From the NCBI GenBank assembly GCA_016719635.1, contig JADJYT010000003.1, forward strand, positions 372,001 through 436,000: a stretch of DNA of 64,000 nt, given 5' to 3'. This document shows, in pieces, positions 52,509 through 62,762 of the stretch. Position 1 is the stretch's first letter. Every line of letters begins with the position of its first letter. This stretch comes from Sphingobacteriales bacterium. Lineage in GTDB: Bacteria > Bacteroidota > Bacteroidia > Chitinophagales > JADIYW01. The position numbers were made by a program, and so were the translations under genes. The notes under the pieces were generated by a model. The model was not told where the DNA came from. It made no database searches and was given only the letters and a program-made list of their open reading frames with translations.

Positions 52509-54257
52509 ATGAGCAACACGACTATCATCCGGAATGGTTTATATTTTGACGGTACCGGCGCCAAAGGCCGGCAAAAAGATGTTGTCATAAAAGACAACAA
52601 AATAGATGCTGTTTTGGACAAGGCCCCGCCCATTGAAGGCGCAATTGAAATTGATGCAGCCGGGCATTGGGTAACCCCCGGCTTACTGGATATACACGCC
52701 CATTACGATGCAGAACTGGAAGTAATGCCGGCATTGGAGGAATCTGTCAGACACGGCGTTACTACTGTCATCATCGGAAACTGTTCCTTATCCGCAGCTT
52801 TAGGGAAAGACAAGGAGATTGTAGACCTGTTTGCCCGCGTAGAAAATATACCGGCTAAAGTATTGAGCGACTGGATAGTCGGAAACATCAAATGGAAAAA
52901 TGTCAGGGAATATTATGAGCATTTAGATACCCTTCCGGTGGGGCCTAATATCGCCTCCTTCCTTGGACATTCCAATGTCAGAATGGATGTGATGGGATTG
53001 GACAGAAGTTTTATGCAAAAAAATGCGACGGAAGAAGAGTTGCTGAAGATGGAAAAAATCGTGGAGGAAGCGATGGATGCCGGCTATTTAGGCTTATCCA
53101 TTGATATGCTGCCATTCCATAGATGGGCAGGGGTATATAGCGAGAAATACTTAGGACTCTCTGTTCCTTCTCAACGGGCGGCAAAATCAGAATACTTCAG
53201 GCTTTCCAATGTACTGCGCAAACGAAACCGGGTGCTGCAGATTACACCAAATGCTGTTGACAAAACCTCTTTTCTGACCATCACCCGTTTGAGCCAGGGT
53301 GGAATTTTTAAAAAGAGTTTGAAAACCACCATCGTGGCGGCACTGGATCTAAAATCCAACGAGAAAATATACAACCTGTTGAAACTGCTCGGATTCATCG
53401 GCAACGATATATTAAGAGCCAATATGAAGTTCCAGACCTTATCGGTTCCATTTCTTAATTTCGGTGATGGGCCGGTAACTCCGCTGTTTGAAGAGTTTCC
53501 GTCGATGATAAAAGCCATCGGCATGCACGAAGAGGAGCGCAAAAAATTATTCCGGAATCCTGAATTCCGTAAACAGTTCGTCAAAGAGTGGAATCATAAG
53601 GCTGCATCCGTATTTCCAAAAGCATTGAAAGAGATGTGGGTGGTAAACTCACCGGACGCATCACATATCGGAAAAAATTTCGAAAAGATTGCTGCGGATG
53701 CCGGTAAAGAACCCGTAGAACATTTCATGGATTTACTGGCGGAATACGATACCCACATCCGATGGAAATGCGAAACTTCCAATCATCGCGAATCGGTACG
53801 GATGGAATTGCTGACGAGCAAGCACTGCTTCCCGGGCTTCAATGATTCGGGAGCACACAACCTAAACATGGCCTTCCACGACGGTGGTTTGCATTTATTA
53901 AAACAGGCGCTCCGACATCCTGATCTGATGCCGATTGAGCGGGCCATCCACCGCATTACAAAAGAAGCGGCTGACTTCCTCGGAATTGATGCCGGCGACA
54001 TATCTGTGGGCAAACGGGCAGACCTGGTGATTATTGATCCAACCAGATTCGAAACGGATTTGAATACCGACCCTATTGAAGATTATCACGAAAAATTCGA
54101 AGGCACTTACCGCTTAATCAAACGCTCGGGCAAGGTGGTGAAACATGTTTTCATCAATGGAACAGAAGCGTACAGCAATAATGGAACCGTAGGATTCCAT
54201 GAAGACCTCGGAAAGAAAAAGATATTCGGACAATTACTGCGCAGCAACTGGAATTAG
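52509..54257 (+). CDS. N-acyl-D-amino-acid deacylase / amidohydrolase family protein
   Basis: A 582-residue amidohydrolase. N-terminal beta-sandwich (IRNGLYFDGTGAKGRQKDV), the metal motif LLDIHAHYDAELEV, GVTTVIIGNC (D-aminoacylase hallmark; Cys as metal ligand), FLGHSNVRM, and the late SGAHNLNMAF (Asp in GFNDSGAH) with C-terminal VGKRADLVIID. It hydrolyses N-acyl amino acids or related amides; preference for D-amino acids cannot be confirmed. Homologues in Bacteroidota are often annotated D-aminoacylase. Followed by a bidirectional terminator. Confidence 0.88.
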   Translation: MSNTTIIRNGLYFDGTGAKGRQKDVVIKDNKIDAVLDKAPPIEGAIEIDAAGHWVTPGLLDIHAHYDAELEVMPALEESVRHGVTTVIIGNCSLSAALGKDKEIVDLFARVENIPAKVLSDWIVGNIKWKNVREYYEHLDTLPVGPNIASFLGHSNVRMDVMGLDRSFMQKNATEEELLKMEKIVEEAMDAGYLGLSIDMLPFHRWAGVYSEKYLGLSVPSQRAAKSEYFRLSNVLRKRNRVLQITPNAVDKTSFLTITRLSQGGIFKKSLKTTIVAALDLKSNEKIYNLLKLLGFIGNDILRANMKFQTLSVPFLNFGDGPVTPLFEEFPSMIKAIGMHEEERKKLFRNPEFRKQFVKEWNHKAASVFPKALKEMWVVNSPDASHIGKNFEKIAADAGKEPVEHFMDLLAEYDTHIRWKCETSNHRESVRMELLTSKHCFPGFNDSGAHNLNMAFHDGGLHLLKQALRHPDLMPIERAIHRITKEAADFLGIDAGDISVGKRADLVIIDPTRFETDLNTDPIEDYHEKFEGTYRLIKRSGKVVKHVFINGTEAYSNNGTVGFHEDLGKKKIFGQLLRSNWN

Positions 54258-54272
54258 ACAACAATCACCAAT

Positions 54273-54303
54273 AAAAAAACCGAACGTTACGTTCGGTTTT
54301 TTT
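54273..54303. terminator. Bidirectional rho-independent terminator
   Basis: CCGAACG (54280-54286), TTA loop, CGTTCGG (54290-54296), flanked by A7 on the left and T7 on the right. Serves the amidohydrolase gene from the left and the TPR gene from the right. Confidence 0.92.
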
Positions 54304-54321
54304 ATTTAATTTATTTGATGT

Positions 54322-55644
54322 TTACTTTATGATATTGATATAGTTTACCTTGCCATATATATCAAAATTTACTGTCATATTATCATACATATACAGTTTT
54401 TCAGTTCCGTCTGCCGTAGTAGTTATAGAAATATTCTTTGGCTGACCAAGAATACTTATTACGTCTTCAATTGTAGAACCAATTGAAACATCTTTTATTG
54501 ACCTTGCTTTTTCTATCATATTCATACTTGCATATACTTTCTTTAAGTTAGATCTGTAAGCCAGATTTTTAGGATCAATAGAATATGCTTTTTCTAAATA
54601 AGGTAAAGCAATTGCAAATAATTTATCACGCTCAGATTTTAAACCCAAATATATCTCTCCTGTTTTATCCACTTTATCATCAACAGCATTCATTTCTTTA
54701 TTTTTTGCAACGCCATCGTTAAAATACAAAACACCTAAATTGAAATAAGCATCTCCATAATCTACTTTTAAATCAATTGCTCCAAGATGATTTAATATTG
54801 CTGTGTCATTAATATGTATCTTATCATATAATACTCCTAAATTAAATAAAATAGAAGCATTCGCTGGGTCGTTTATTTTTGCTTTTTCAAACTTGAGAAT
54901 AGATTGCCTAACATCTGGATTATCCAATGTCTCATTCAACTCATACACTTTCAGGTTCTTATTATCCGGATATTTTTTTAATCCTTTTGTAACTATATCC
55001 GTCAATGCCTCCTTGTTTTTCTGAATTTCATAGACCTGTGCTAACGTTTCATAAATTGCTGGATTGTCATAATCCATTTTTACCAGCACTTCCAGCAGCG
55101 GTAAGATTTCAGCAGATTTATTCAGGTTCGCTCCTGACATTGCCGTTGCAAAGATCACATTCGTATCCAACGTCGAAACGAATCCTTTATTGAATAAAAA
55201 ATTGTTGATTTCGAGCGCTGATTGAAAATGCATATATGCATCATCGTATCTGTTGCCTTTAAACCGGTCAAATCCTTCATTAAAGAGATAGCTGAATAAA
55301 TTCTTTAACGGTGTTCCATAATCCTTTTGTTTCTTCGTATTTGTTTCCAGGTCAAACCCTTTCAGGTAAGCTTCTTTGGCATCAAACAGACATTTGGGAT
55401 TTTGTGCATAAAACAATTTCGTTTCATACAGCTTGGTGTACACATCCCCTTTAGTGAGCCACGCCTTGGCCATTTTCTGGACCTCCGCATCCGATAAGGC
55501 TGCATCAATTTCTTTCTTAGCATCCATTATTTTGCCTTCTTCCAGGGAAAGCTGCGCAGAAGTGATCTTTCCTTTTTGAGCAAAAGTGTTTTGCATCAGG
55601 AAGAGAGAGCCAAGCATCCAAAGTATTAATTTCAAATTCTTCAT
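54322..55644 (-). CDS. TPR-repeat exported protein
   Basis: About 440 residues. N-terminal signal peptide (hydrophobic core about 4-18, cleavage after NTFA), then tetratricopeptide-like helical repeats (for example AWLTKGDVYTKLYETK, ASILFNLGVLYDKIHINDT, GDAYFNLGVLYFNDG, LPYLEKAYSIDPKN) and a C-terminal domain of about 60 residues with IGSTIEDVISILGQPKN that resembles a small-protein-A/BamE-like fold. The ATG at 55644, just past the gyrA stop, is preferred; an ATG at 55653 overlaps that stop. This gene commonly follows gyrA in Bacteroidota. Function unknown. Confidence 0.85.
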   Translation of the reverse strand: MKNLKLILWMLGSLFLMQNTFAQKGKITSAQLSLEEGKIMDAKKEIDAALSDAEVQKMAKAWLTKGDVYTKLYETKLFYAQNPKCLFDAKEAYLKGFDLETNTKKQKDYGTPLKNLFSYLFNEGFDRFKGNRYDDAYMHFQSALEINNFLFNKGFVSTLDTNVIFATAMSGANLNKSAEILPLLEVLVKMDYDNPAIYETLAQVYEIQKNKEALTDIVTKGLKKYPDNKNLKVYELNETLDNPDVRQSILKFEKAKINDPANASILFNLGVLYDKIHINDTAILNHLGAIDLKVDYGDAYFNLGVLYFNDGVAKNKEMNAVDDKVDKTGEIYLGLKSERDKLFAIALPYLEKAYSIDPKNLAYRSNLKKVYASMNMIEKARSIKDVSIGSTIEDVISILGQPKNISITTTADGTEKLYMYDNMTVNFDIYGKVNYINIIK

Positions 55645-55645
55645 G

Positions 55646-58207
55646 TTATTCATCTTTTGATTGTTGTTCAGCAGAATTATTTTCATTTAAATCATCGGTC
55701 GAATCCACTCCGTTTTCACCAACAGCATCCTCTTCCTCCTCTTCATGTTCGATTTTTGAAACCGCCGCGATAGCATCATCCTCTTTCAGCTTTATAAGGC
55801 TCACCCCTTGTGTATTTCTTCCCATCGTACGCAGCGAATTCAATCCTATGCGTATCGTCAGGCCGGACTCGTTGATAATCATTAAGTCATTATCATCCGT
55901 TACAGACTGAATGGCAATCATATTGCCGGTCTTATCCGTAACATTCAGGGAAATAACCCCTTTTCCGCCACGGGATGTGATACGGTAATCATCCAATGCA
56001 GAACGTTTACCATATCCATTCTCAGAAACGACCATGATATCTTCTTTCACTTCAGCAGTGGTATCAGCACAAACCATGCCAATCAGTTCATCGTCATCGC
56101 CGCGCAAGGTGATGCCGCGAACACCGGAACCTGTTCTGCCGATAGCGCGCACTTCATCTTCATTGAAACGGACGGCATACCCTTTTTTAGACCCTAAGAT
56201 TATCTCACACTTGCCGTTGGTCAGCGCGGCCGTTACCAGTTCATCCCCTTCCCTGACGGTAATTGCATTCACACCGTTGGAACGAGGACGGGAATATTCA
56301 CGCATGGATGTTTTCTTGACGGTACCGCGTTTGGTCGCCATAATGATATGATGTGTATCCAGGAATTCCTCTTTCTTCAGATCTTCAATATTGATGAATG
56401 CCTTAATCGTATCATCCTGCGGGATATTGATGACGTTCTGAATCGGTCTGCCTTTGGATGTTTTGTTGCCTTCCGGCACTTCATACACTTTCAACCAATA
56501 ACATTTACCCTGTTCTGTGAACAGCAATAAATAATTGTGGGTGGATGCAATAAACAAATGCTCAATAAAATCTTCATCGCGCGTTTTACCGCCAACCGAA
56601 CCTTTACCGCCTCTGTTCTGCTTTTTATATTCATCCAGTGAAGTACGTTTCACATAACCCAAACGGGAAATAGTGACCACCATATCCTCCTCCGCAATCA
56701 TATCCTCGTAGGAAATATTATCGCCGTATAAGACTATTTCAGAACGCCGCTCGTCGCCATACTTCTTCTTGATTTCATTCATCTCTTCTTTTATGATTTC
56801 AAAGCGGAGATGTTCATGTTCCAGTATATTTTTCAAATGGGCAATCAAATCGGAAACCTCTTTATGTTCTGCCCTAATTTTGTCAATCTCCAGGCCCGTC
56901 AAACGCTGTAAGGTCAATGCCAATACCGCCTTTGCCTGGATTTCTGACATACCGAAACTGGTGATCAATCCTTCTTTGGCTTCTTCGGGATTTTTGGAAC
57001 TGCGAATCAGCTTTATCACTTCATCCAATGCATCGAGTGCAATCAGGTAGCCTTCCAGAATATGCAGACGTTCTTCTGCTTTCTTCAGTTCAAACTTCGT
57101 CCTTCTGGTAACCACCTCATGACGGAACTCGACAAAATGATGGATCATATCTTTCAGATTCAGCATTTGCGGACGGCCATTGACCAAGGCTATATTATTG
57201 ACACCAAAGCTGGTTTGAAGCGGCGTATGCTGGTATAAGTTGTTCAGCACCACATTTGGAATGGCGTCCCTTTTCAGGTCAAACACCACACGCAAACCAT
57301 CTCTGTCCGATTCATCCCTGATTTCTGAAATGCCTTCCAGTTTTTTCTCGTTGACCAATTCCGCGGCACGGGTGATAATCATTTTTGGCTGAATCTGATA
57401 CGGAACTTCTGAAATGATGATCTGCGTGCGTCCTTCCTTGTTTTCTTCAATCCTGGCTCTGCCGCGCACCCTGATTTTACCGCGGCCTGTCCTGAAGGCG
57501 TCTTTAACCCCTTCGTAACCGTAGATGATTCCACCGGTAGGGAAATCCGGCGCTTTTACGTATTGCATCAGTTCATCGATGGTGATATCCCTGTTTTCAA
57601 TATAGGCATTGATGCCATCAATCACTTCCGTCAGATTATGCGGCAGAATATTGGTAGCCATACCTACAGCGATACCGGAAGCGCCATTCACCAGCAATTG
57701 CGGGATACGGGTTGGCATCACTGTTGGCTCTTCCAGAGAGTCATCAAAATTAAGCTGAAAATCTACCGTTTCCTTATGCAAATCTTCGAGCATATCTTCC
57801 GCAATCTTTTTCAATCTTGCTTCTGTATAACGCATAGCTGCCGGCGGATCGCCATCTATGGAGCCAAAGTTACCCTGACCGTCTATTAAGGGGTAACGCA
57901 AGGACCATTCCTGCGCCATACGGACCATGGTATCGTATACGGAACTATCGCCGTGCGGGTGGTATTTACCCAACACCTCCCCGACGATACGGGCAGATTT
58001 TTTATACGGTTTATTGGAGGTCATGCCCAGTTCGGACATACCAAACAAAACCCTTCTGTGAACGGGCTTTAAGCCGTCTCTTACATCCGGTAATGCACGG
58101 GAGACAATCACCGACATCGAATAGTCGATGTAGGCGGATTTCATCTCATCTTCAATGTTAATGGGAATAACTCTGGAGCGTTTCTCTTCTTCTAATTCTT
58201 CTGACAT
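55646..58207 (-). CDS. gyrA: DNA gyrase subunit A
   Basis: An 853-residue type II topoisomerase subunit that introduces negative supercoils with GyrB. N-terminal breakage-reunion domain: [21 protein letters not shown], the quinolone region [17 protein letters not shown] (Ser and Asp present, so wild-type-like at positions equivalent to E. coli 83 and 87) and active-site Tyr in [12 protein letters not shown]-terminal beta-pinwheel contains the GyrA box [11 protein letters not shown]. The final 40 residues are a Glu/Asp-rich tail. Start ATG at 58207. Confidence 0.97.
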   Translation of the reverse strand: MSEELEEEKRSRVIPINIEDEMKSAYIDYSMSVIVSRALPDVRDGLKPVHRRVLFGMSELGMTSNKPYKKSARIVGEVLGKYHPHGDSSVYDTMVRMAQEWSLRYPLIDGQGNFGSIDGDPPAAMRYTEARLKKIAEDMLEDLHKETVDFQLNFDDSLEEPTVMPTRIPQLLVNGASGIAVGMATNILPHNLTEVIDGINAYIENRDITIDELMQYVKAPDFPTGGIIYGYEGVKDAFRTGRGKIRVRGRARIEENKEGRTQIIISEVPYQIQPKMIITRAAELVNEKKLEGISEIRDESDRDGLRVVFDLKRDAIPNVVLNNLYQHTPLQTSFGVNNIALVNGRPQMLNLKDMIHHFVEFRHEVVTRRTKFELKKAEERLHILEGYLIALDALDEVIKLIRSSKNPEEAKEGLITSFGMSEIQAKAVLALTLQRLTGLEIDKIRAEHKEVSDLIAHLKNILEHEHLRFEIIKEEMNEIKKKYGDERRSEIVLYGDNISYEDMIAEEDMVVTISRLGYVKRTSLDEYKKQNRGGKGSVGGKTRDEDFIEHLFIASTHNYLLLFTEQGKCYWLKVYEVPEGNKTSKGRPIQNVINIPQDDTIKAFINIEDLKKEEFLDTHHIIMATKRGTVKKTSMREYSRPRSNGVNAITVREGDELVTAALTNGKCEIILGSKKGYAVRFNEDEVRAIGRTGSGVRGITLRGDDDELIGMVCADTTAEVKEDIMVVSENGYGKRSALDDYRITSRGGKGVISLNVTDKTGNMIAIQSVTDDNDLMIINESGLTIRIGLNSLRTMGRNTQGVSLIKLKEDDAIAAVSKIEHEEEEEDAVGENGVDSTDDLNENNSAEQQSKDE

Positions 58208-58359
58208 TTACGTATTTTTTTTACGTTTCAAAGATACCGGTTTCACCCCGTTTTTTGAAGTTAAATCATGTTGAGATATCCACATTTTAAAGCAAATCCG
58301 TCCGATTTTAAACAATTGGAAATCATCGAAAAAAGACTGCGAGTGAATGACCTGACTAC

Positions 58360-58770
58360 TTATCGTTTATTCCGTTTTTTCACCAAAATAGCCCCTAAAA
58401 TCAGTTCTGCACATCCTATGGCAAAAAATGCAGGCTGCAGGATACTGTTTAGCCCAATGGAATACACCTGAACAAATATCCAGATAATGAGTCCAAAACC
58501 AAGTATAAAAGAGATAGCAGGTGCAAAACGGTACTTGAAGAAGCATAATAGTGCATTTGCAAGATGAAACAGGCCGTTGAAGGTAAATAAAGCAATCCCG
58601 GGCAGGAAAAAATCATGAAATGGGGAATCTGCCAGCATACTTGCAGACATTCCCACTGCACTTCCATCCGGATGAGTGATGAACAAATAACCTACCGGCA
58701 GCGCCCCTATTGCTACAAATGCCTGAATGCCGGCCAATACATAGTATATTATCTTTTCTTCAGCTGTCAT
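58360..58770 (-). CDS. Hypothetical small membrane protein
   Basis: A 136-residue protein with four hydrophobic segments (about residues 8-28, 47-68, 76-96, 105-125). Not recognised; a conserved-looking stretch HDFFLPGIALFTFNGLFHLANA resembles the DUF-type membrane proteins with a periplasmic FLPGI loop. The frame is open to 58854, but the ATG at 58770 (TAEEKIIYYVL) is preferred. It is alone between gyrA and a divergent flavoprotein gene. Confidence 0.7.
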   Translation of the reverse strand: MTAEEKIIYYVLAGIQAFVAIGALPVGYLFITHPDGSAVGMSASMLADSPFHDFFLPGIALFTFNGLFHLANALLCFFKYRFAPAISFILGFGLIIWIFVQVYSIGLNSILQPAFFAIGCAELILGAILVKKRNKR

Positions 58771-58886
58771 ACTTATCAACTTGCAATTTAATATTATCCT
58801 GAAATACCGTATAAATTTATACAGGGAAATATTTTTTGTTTGAACCACATCCAACTTTATAAATATAAAAAGTCATCTTTGTTTAA

Positions 58887-60119
58887 ATGAACAGGACTAA
58901 AACATTCGTTATCATTGGCGGAGGGGCAGCCGGATTTTTTGCTGCCGTAACGGCAGCAGAAAACAATCCGGATTTAGACATTCTAATTCTCGAACAGGGT
59001 AATGAGGTATTGGGCAAGGTAAAAATTTCCGGCGGCGGACGGTGCAATGTCACCCATGCCTGTTTTGATGTCCGGGAGTTGTCCAGATTTTATCCCAGAG
59101 GCAGCAAGGAACTGACGGGACCATTTTATCGGTTCAACTGTGAACATACCATTCAGTGGTTTGAAAGCAGAGGGGTAAGCCTGAAGACGGAAGAAGACGG
59201 AAGGATATTTCCAATCACCGACAACTCACAAACTATCGTGGACTGCCTGCTGGAACAGGCCAAAAAATCAGGCATACGTATTATCCGGCAGGCTAAGGTA
59301 ACAACCATTGTATACAACGGCCAATTTACCGTTAAAACCATTCAGCACGAATACAAGGCAGATTTTCTGTTATTGGCGAGCGGAGGCAGTTCACTTATCT
59401 GGAACCTAATGCCCGGCATGGGACATACCATCGTTTCGCCGGTACCCAGTTTATTTTCATTCAACACCAAAAACACTTTATTTAAAGATCTGTCGGGTGT
59501 CTCTGTTCCACATACACAACTCACTATTAAAGATACTCCATTTTCAGCGGAAGGGATTTTACTCATCACCCACACAGGCATCAGCGGGCCGGGCATCTTA
59601 AAACTTTCCGCTTTCGCCGCAAGGGTCTTAGCTGAAAAAAATTACAGGTTCACATTACTCATCAATTGGATTAATTGTTCCAAACAGGAAGCAATAACAG
59701 CAATCAATACCATTAAGTCTGAACACGCCAAAAAGGAAGTACGGAACTATTCTCCATTTCAGTTGGCCAGCCGCTTTTGGAGAAATTGTTTAAAAACCAT
59801 CCAAATAGACGAACACAAGCAATGGGCCAACCTTTCCAAGAATGAACTGCAAGGCATTGCAGATTTCATAACCGCCTTTGAAATTCCCGTTTCAGGAAAA
59901 AGCACGAACAAAGATGAATTTGTTACAGCCGGGGGTATCTCCCTGAAAGAAGTGGACTTTAAGACAATGGAAAGCAAGATTATACCTCATCTATATTTTG
60001 CAGGTGAAGTGCTGGATATCGATGCGGTGACAGGTGGTTTTAATTTTCAGGCTGCATGGACAACCGGTTACATTGCCGGAACAGCAATTGGAGAGAATTC
60101 TAAGAATCAAATCCAGTAA
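58887..60119 (+). CDS. HI0933-like FAD-dependent oxidoreductase (aminoacetone-oxidase/BaiN family)
   Basis: A 410-residue flavoprotein. FAD-binding Rossmann motif VIIGGGAAGFFAAVTAAE, the family block GKVKISGGGRCNVTHACFD, and a C-terminal AGEVLDIDAVTGGFNFQAAWTTGY loop are characteristic of the HI0933/YhiN/BaiN family. The substrate is generally unknown. The leader is short and the ATG at 58887 is right after a weak promoter-like CATCTTTG. Confidence 0.92.
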   Translation: MNRTKTFVIIGGGAAGFFAAVTAAENNPDLDILILEQGNEVLGKVKISGGGRCNVTHACFDVRELSRFYPRGSKELTGPFYRFNCEHTIQWFESRGVSLKTEEDGRIFPITDNSQTIVDCLLEQAKKSGIRIIRQAKVTTIVYNGQFTVKTIQHEYKADFLLLASGGSSLIWNLMPGMGHTIVSPVPSLFSFNTKNTLFKDLSGVSVPHTQLTIKDTPFSAEGILLITHTGISGPGILKLSAFAARVLAEKNYRFTLLINWINCSKQEAITAINTIKSEHAKKEVRNYSPFQLASRFWRNCLKTIQIDEHKQWANLSKNELQGIADFITAFEIPVSGKSTNKDEFVTAGGISLKEVDFKTMESKIIPHLYFAGEVLDIDAVTGGFNFQAAWTTGYIAGTAIGENSKNQIQ

Positions 60120-60151
60120 AAGTAATTAATGTAATTTTCCTCAATTATTTA

Positions 60152-60159
60152 TAATTTTG
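60152..60159 (+). promoter_or_regulatory. Bacteroidota -7 box (TAATTTTG) before the DUF4199 gene
   Basis: Exact TAnnTTTG, 14 bases before the ATG at 60174. Confidence 0.55.
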
Positions 60160-60173
60160 ATAAAACAGAAAAC

Positions 60174-60713
60174 ATGAGCGATGATACATTAGACAAACAA
60201 ATACCCGACAGAAGTCCGTTAAACATAAAAAGCACAGCCATTAGATTCGGTATCATCGGCGGGATGGGATGTGTCCTTGTGTCAGTCGGATTGTTTTTAG
60301 CCGATCTGCAGTTTGAGAATTGGGCACGATGGATAGGCACCCTTGTTCTTATCCTGGCTGTAATATTTGGCATTAAGGCCATTGCGGCTGAAAATGAACG
60401 GAAATCAAAACCGTTCGGCAGTTTGTTTGGCGCCGGTATGCTGATCACTCTTATCATAGCCCTCATTTCCATCCTTTACTTTTTTCTGTACCTGAATTTT
60501 ATAGAAACGGATTTTGCCGGAAAGGTATTGGAAGTTTCGCGTCAGCAAATGATGGAAAAGGGCTTAAATGAAGACCAGATAGACAAGGCACTGGAAATGA
60601 CCAGAAAATTCACTTCTCCCTGGATTATGGCTGTATTTGCACTGATTGCCAACTTATTTTTTGGAACAATAGGTTCTTTAATCGGTGCAGCGATTTTTAA
60701 AGAGGATAAATAA
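60174..60713 (+). CDS. DUF4199 domain-containing membrane protein
   Basis: A 179-residue protein with four membrane helices (about residues 25-42, 52-68, 85-108, 147-170) and a helical soluble segment between helices 3 and 4 (VSRQQMMEKGLNEDQIDKALEM). This layout matches DUF4199, a Bacteroidota family of unknown function. Convergent with the FnIII gene with 4 bp between the ends. Confidence 0.85.
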   Translation: MSDDTLDKQIPDRSPLNIKSTAIRFGIIGGMGCVLVSVGLFLADLQFENWARWIGTLVLILAVIFGIKAIAAENERKSKPFGSLFGAGMLITLIIALISILYFFLYLNFIETDFAGKVLEVSRQQMMEKGLNEDQIDKALEMTRKFTSPWIMAVFALIANLFFGTIGSLIGAAIFKEDK

Positions 60714-60717
60714 GTGA

Positions 60718-62745
60718 CTAATAAGCTACACCTGCTTCCAGACTTTTGTCACTCGCTGCATTATCACCGCTGATTACGACAGAATAATAATACGTAACAC
60801 CTGCTTTCACGGTGGTATCTGTAAAAAATTCTTTAGATGCATCCACCGTGCCGATTTTTAATGCCTGCGCCTCATTCGCCGCCCGCCTGAAGATGATGTA
60901 CTGCTTCACACCCGTTTGCTGAGATTTATCCCAATCCACTTCAATGCCTTTTGAAACCTTGCGGGCCGTAACGTTGGAAGGAGGCATGAAAGTTGCCGTT
61001 AAAGGCGAGAGCAGGATAGCATCCGTTGCAAAACTCTCATTCCCGAAAACATCTGTAGCCGTGACACAGTAAGCACCGGCGGAAGCAGTAACATCAGTAT
61101 ATGTAGATACAGACAGAGGCTGTGTATTCATTTTTCGAAATCCGGCTTTGGATAAATCTGCATTCGTATTGTCTTCTTTGGAGAATCCGGCCTTTCCTTC
61201 TTTTCTGTACACATTATACCCGGTAATAAATTTATCCAGCAGCATCACATCATCCCAGCTGATGGTAGCGCGCTGCACCTCCGCATACCCTTTGATTCCC
61301 GTAGGTGTTCGCGGCAACTCTTTATTTTCCGGTTGATAAGAAACTCTGTTGGAATTTTCGCCGCTGATGTTATTATGATTGTATGCCTTTACTTCGTAGT
61401 AATACGTATTCCTGCCGTATAAAGTAGCAGTATCTAAAAATGCAGTATCTTTCACCAATAAAGATATTAGTTCCGGGCTTTCAGTTGTGGACGAACGGAA
61501 GATATAATACCCCGCTACATCCGCTTCTATATTTTTATTCCATTTGAGCAATCTGCCTTTTGCCGAGCCGGTAATGGTCAGGTTTCTTGGCGCATCCGGC
61601 GGGATATTGTTTTGGCTATGTGTACCGGTTGCATTGTCGGATGGTGGAAGTTTCACACCTCTGATTGTAACTGCATAGACGCGGTAAAAATAGGATTGAT
61701 TGGATCTGATTTTGGTATCCAAATAACTGCCGGCAACAGAAGGTATCGTATCCACCACCACAAATGGCCCTACCGACTGGCTGCTTCTTTCTATCACCAG
61801 CCCGGAATAGATGGTTGAATTTGGCAATGCCGTCCAGGATAAAAATATCCCCTGTGCAGTGTCCTTCGCTTTCAGATGGCTGATTTGCTGCAAAGCGGAA
61901 AAATCAGCACCCACCACATTCACCGTATCGGAATTTGCTCCGGGAAGCAAGGCCATGGTGGTCGGCTGAATGAAATAATTATAGGAATATCCTTTCTTAA
62001 TTTTCTCTTCCCATTTAAAGAGGACGGAATCCGCTTTAGGCTGGTTGATATTGGCAAAGATTTTACCCGCTAATTCATATTTATTGGAATTACCAATACT
62101 GCGGAAAACATTGGCAAAAACGGCATCTGAAGCGGTTCTGGCAGGCAGGTACCATTTCACGACTGTAAATGAATCCAACTCTGTCTTTGACAGAAAATTC
62201 GGCGCCGGAATTGATGCAGGAAGTCCCAGCCTGATGGATGTTTCTATCGGCTCTGCCATCTTACCATCCTTTTTAATATACCTCACCTGATATTTTACAT
62301 CCGAAACCTTCATAGCTGCCACTTCTTTGTCTAAGAAATAGGCTCCCATCGCAACGCCGAGTTTTATATTCATGGCTAGCAATCCATAGTCGTTCAATTT
62401 CGGATGCGCCAGAACGTAATCCCATGCTTCCGCTTCATTTTTTAATTTTTTCCATTCTGCAATCGTTATCAGTGCATTGCCACCCAGTATGGATTTGAAT
62501 TCAGCAGGCGAGGCCGCCGGTTTCAGCTTCCCGATTTCCTTAAAATCTTCATTTCCGACAGCTCTGTAAATGATGGCACCGGCAATATTGTCGCCCATGA
62601 TATCCGTTTGGGAAATCCGTTGATTTCCCAATAGTATATACACGCCATCCGGGCTCTCTTTCAGCATCAGCATGGCCGTCTTATCCTTTTGAGCCGCAAG
62701 AAATAAAGACCACACCATTAAGCAACCTGACAATAACTTTTTCAT
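60718..62745 (-). CDS. Exported fibronectin type III repeat protein
   Basis: A 675-residue secreted protein. Signal peptide at the start (KKLLSGCLMVWSLFLAA), an N-terminal region of about 170 residues without a known domain, then four or so fibronectin type III-like domains (about residues 200-290, 300-385, 390-480, 490-585 and 590-675). Repeating signatures are SYFYRVYAVT, TYYYEVKAYN and TYYYSVVIS. No T9SS tail is seen at the C-terminus, which ends SLEAGVAY. It follows the large cysteine-rich exported protein gene by 17 bases and is likely cotranscribed, suggesting both act at the cell surface. Confidence 0.85.
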   Translation of the reverse strand: MKKLLSGCLMVWSLFLAAQKDKTAMLMLKESPDGVYILLGNQRISQTDIMGDNIAGAIIYRAVGNEDFKEIGKLKPAASPAEFKSILGGNALITIAEWKKLKNEAEAWDYVLAHPKLNDYGLLAMNIKLGVAMGAYFLDKEVAAMKVSDVKYQVRYIKKDGKMAEPIETSIRLGLPASIPAPNFLSKTELDSFTVVKWYLPARTASDAVFANVFRSIGNSNKYELAGKIFANINQPKADSVLFKWEEKIKKGYSYNYFIQPTTMALLPGANSDTVNVVGADFSALQQISHLKAKDTAQGIFLSWTALPNSTIYSGLVIERSSQSVGPFVVVDTIPSVAGSYLDTKIRSNQSYFYRVYAVTIRGVKLPPSDNATGTHSQNNIPPDAPRNLTITGSAKGRLLKWNKNIEADVAGYYIFRSSTTESPELISLLVKDTAFLDTATLYGRNTYYYEVKAYNHNNISGENSNRVSYQPENKELPRTPTGIKGYAEVQRATISWDDVMLLDKFITGYNVYRKEGKAGFSKEDNTNADLSKAGFRKMNTQPLSVSTYTDVTASAGAYCVTATDVFGNESFATDAILLSPLTATFMPPSNVTARKVSKGIEVDWDKSQQTGVKQYIIFRRAANEAQALKIGTVDASKEFFTDTTVKAGVTYYYSVVISGDNAASDKSLEAGVAY

Positions 62746-62762
62746 TTGATATCTTTTATTTT

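Noticed and set aside
58268..58471. Small plus-strand frame next to gyrA
   Set aside because: Overlaps the better-supported minus-strand membrane protein and lacks any recognisable feature.
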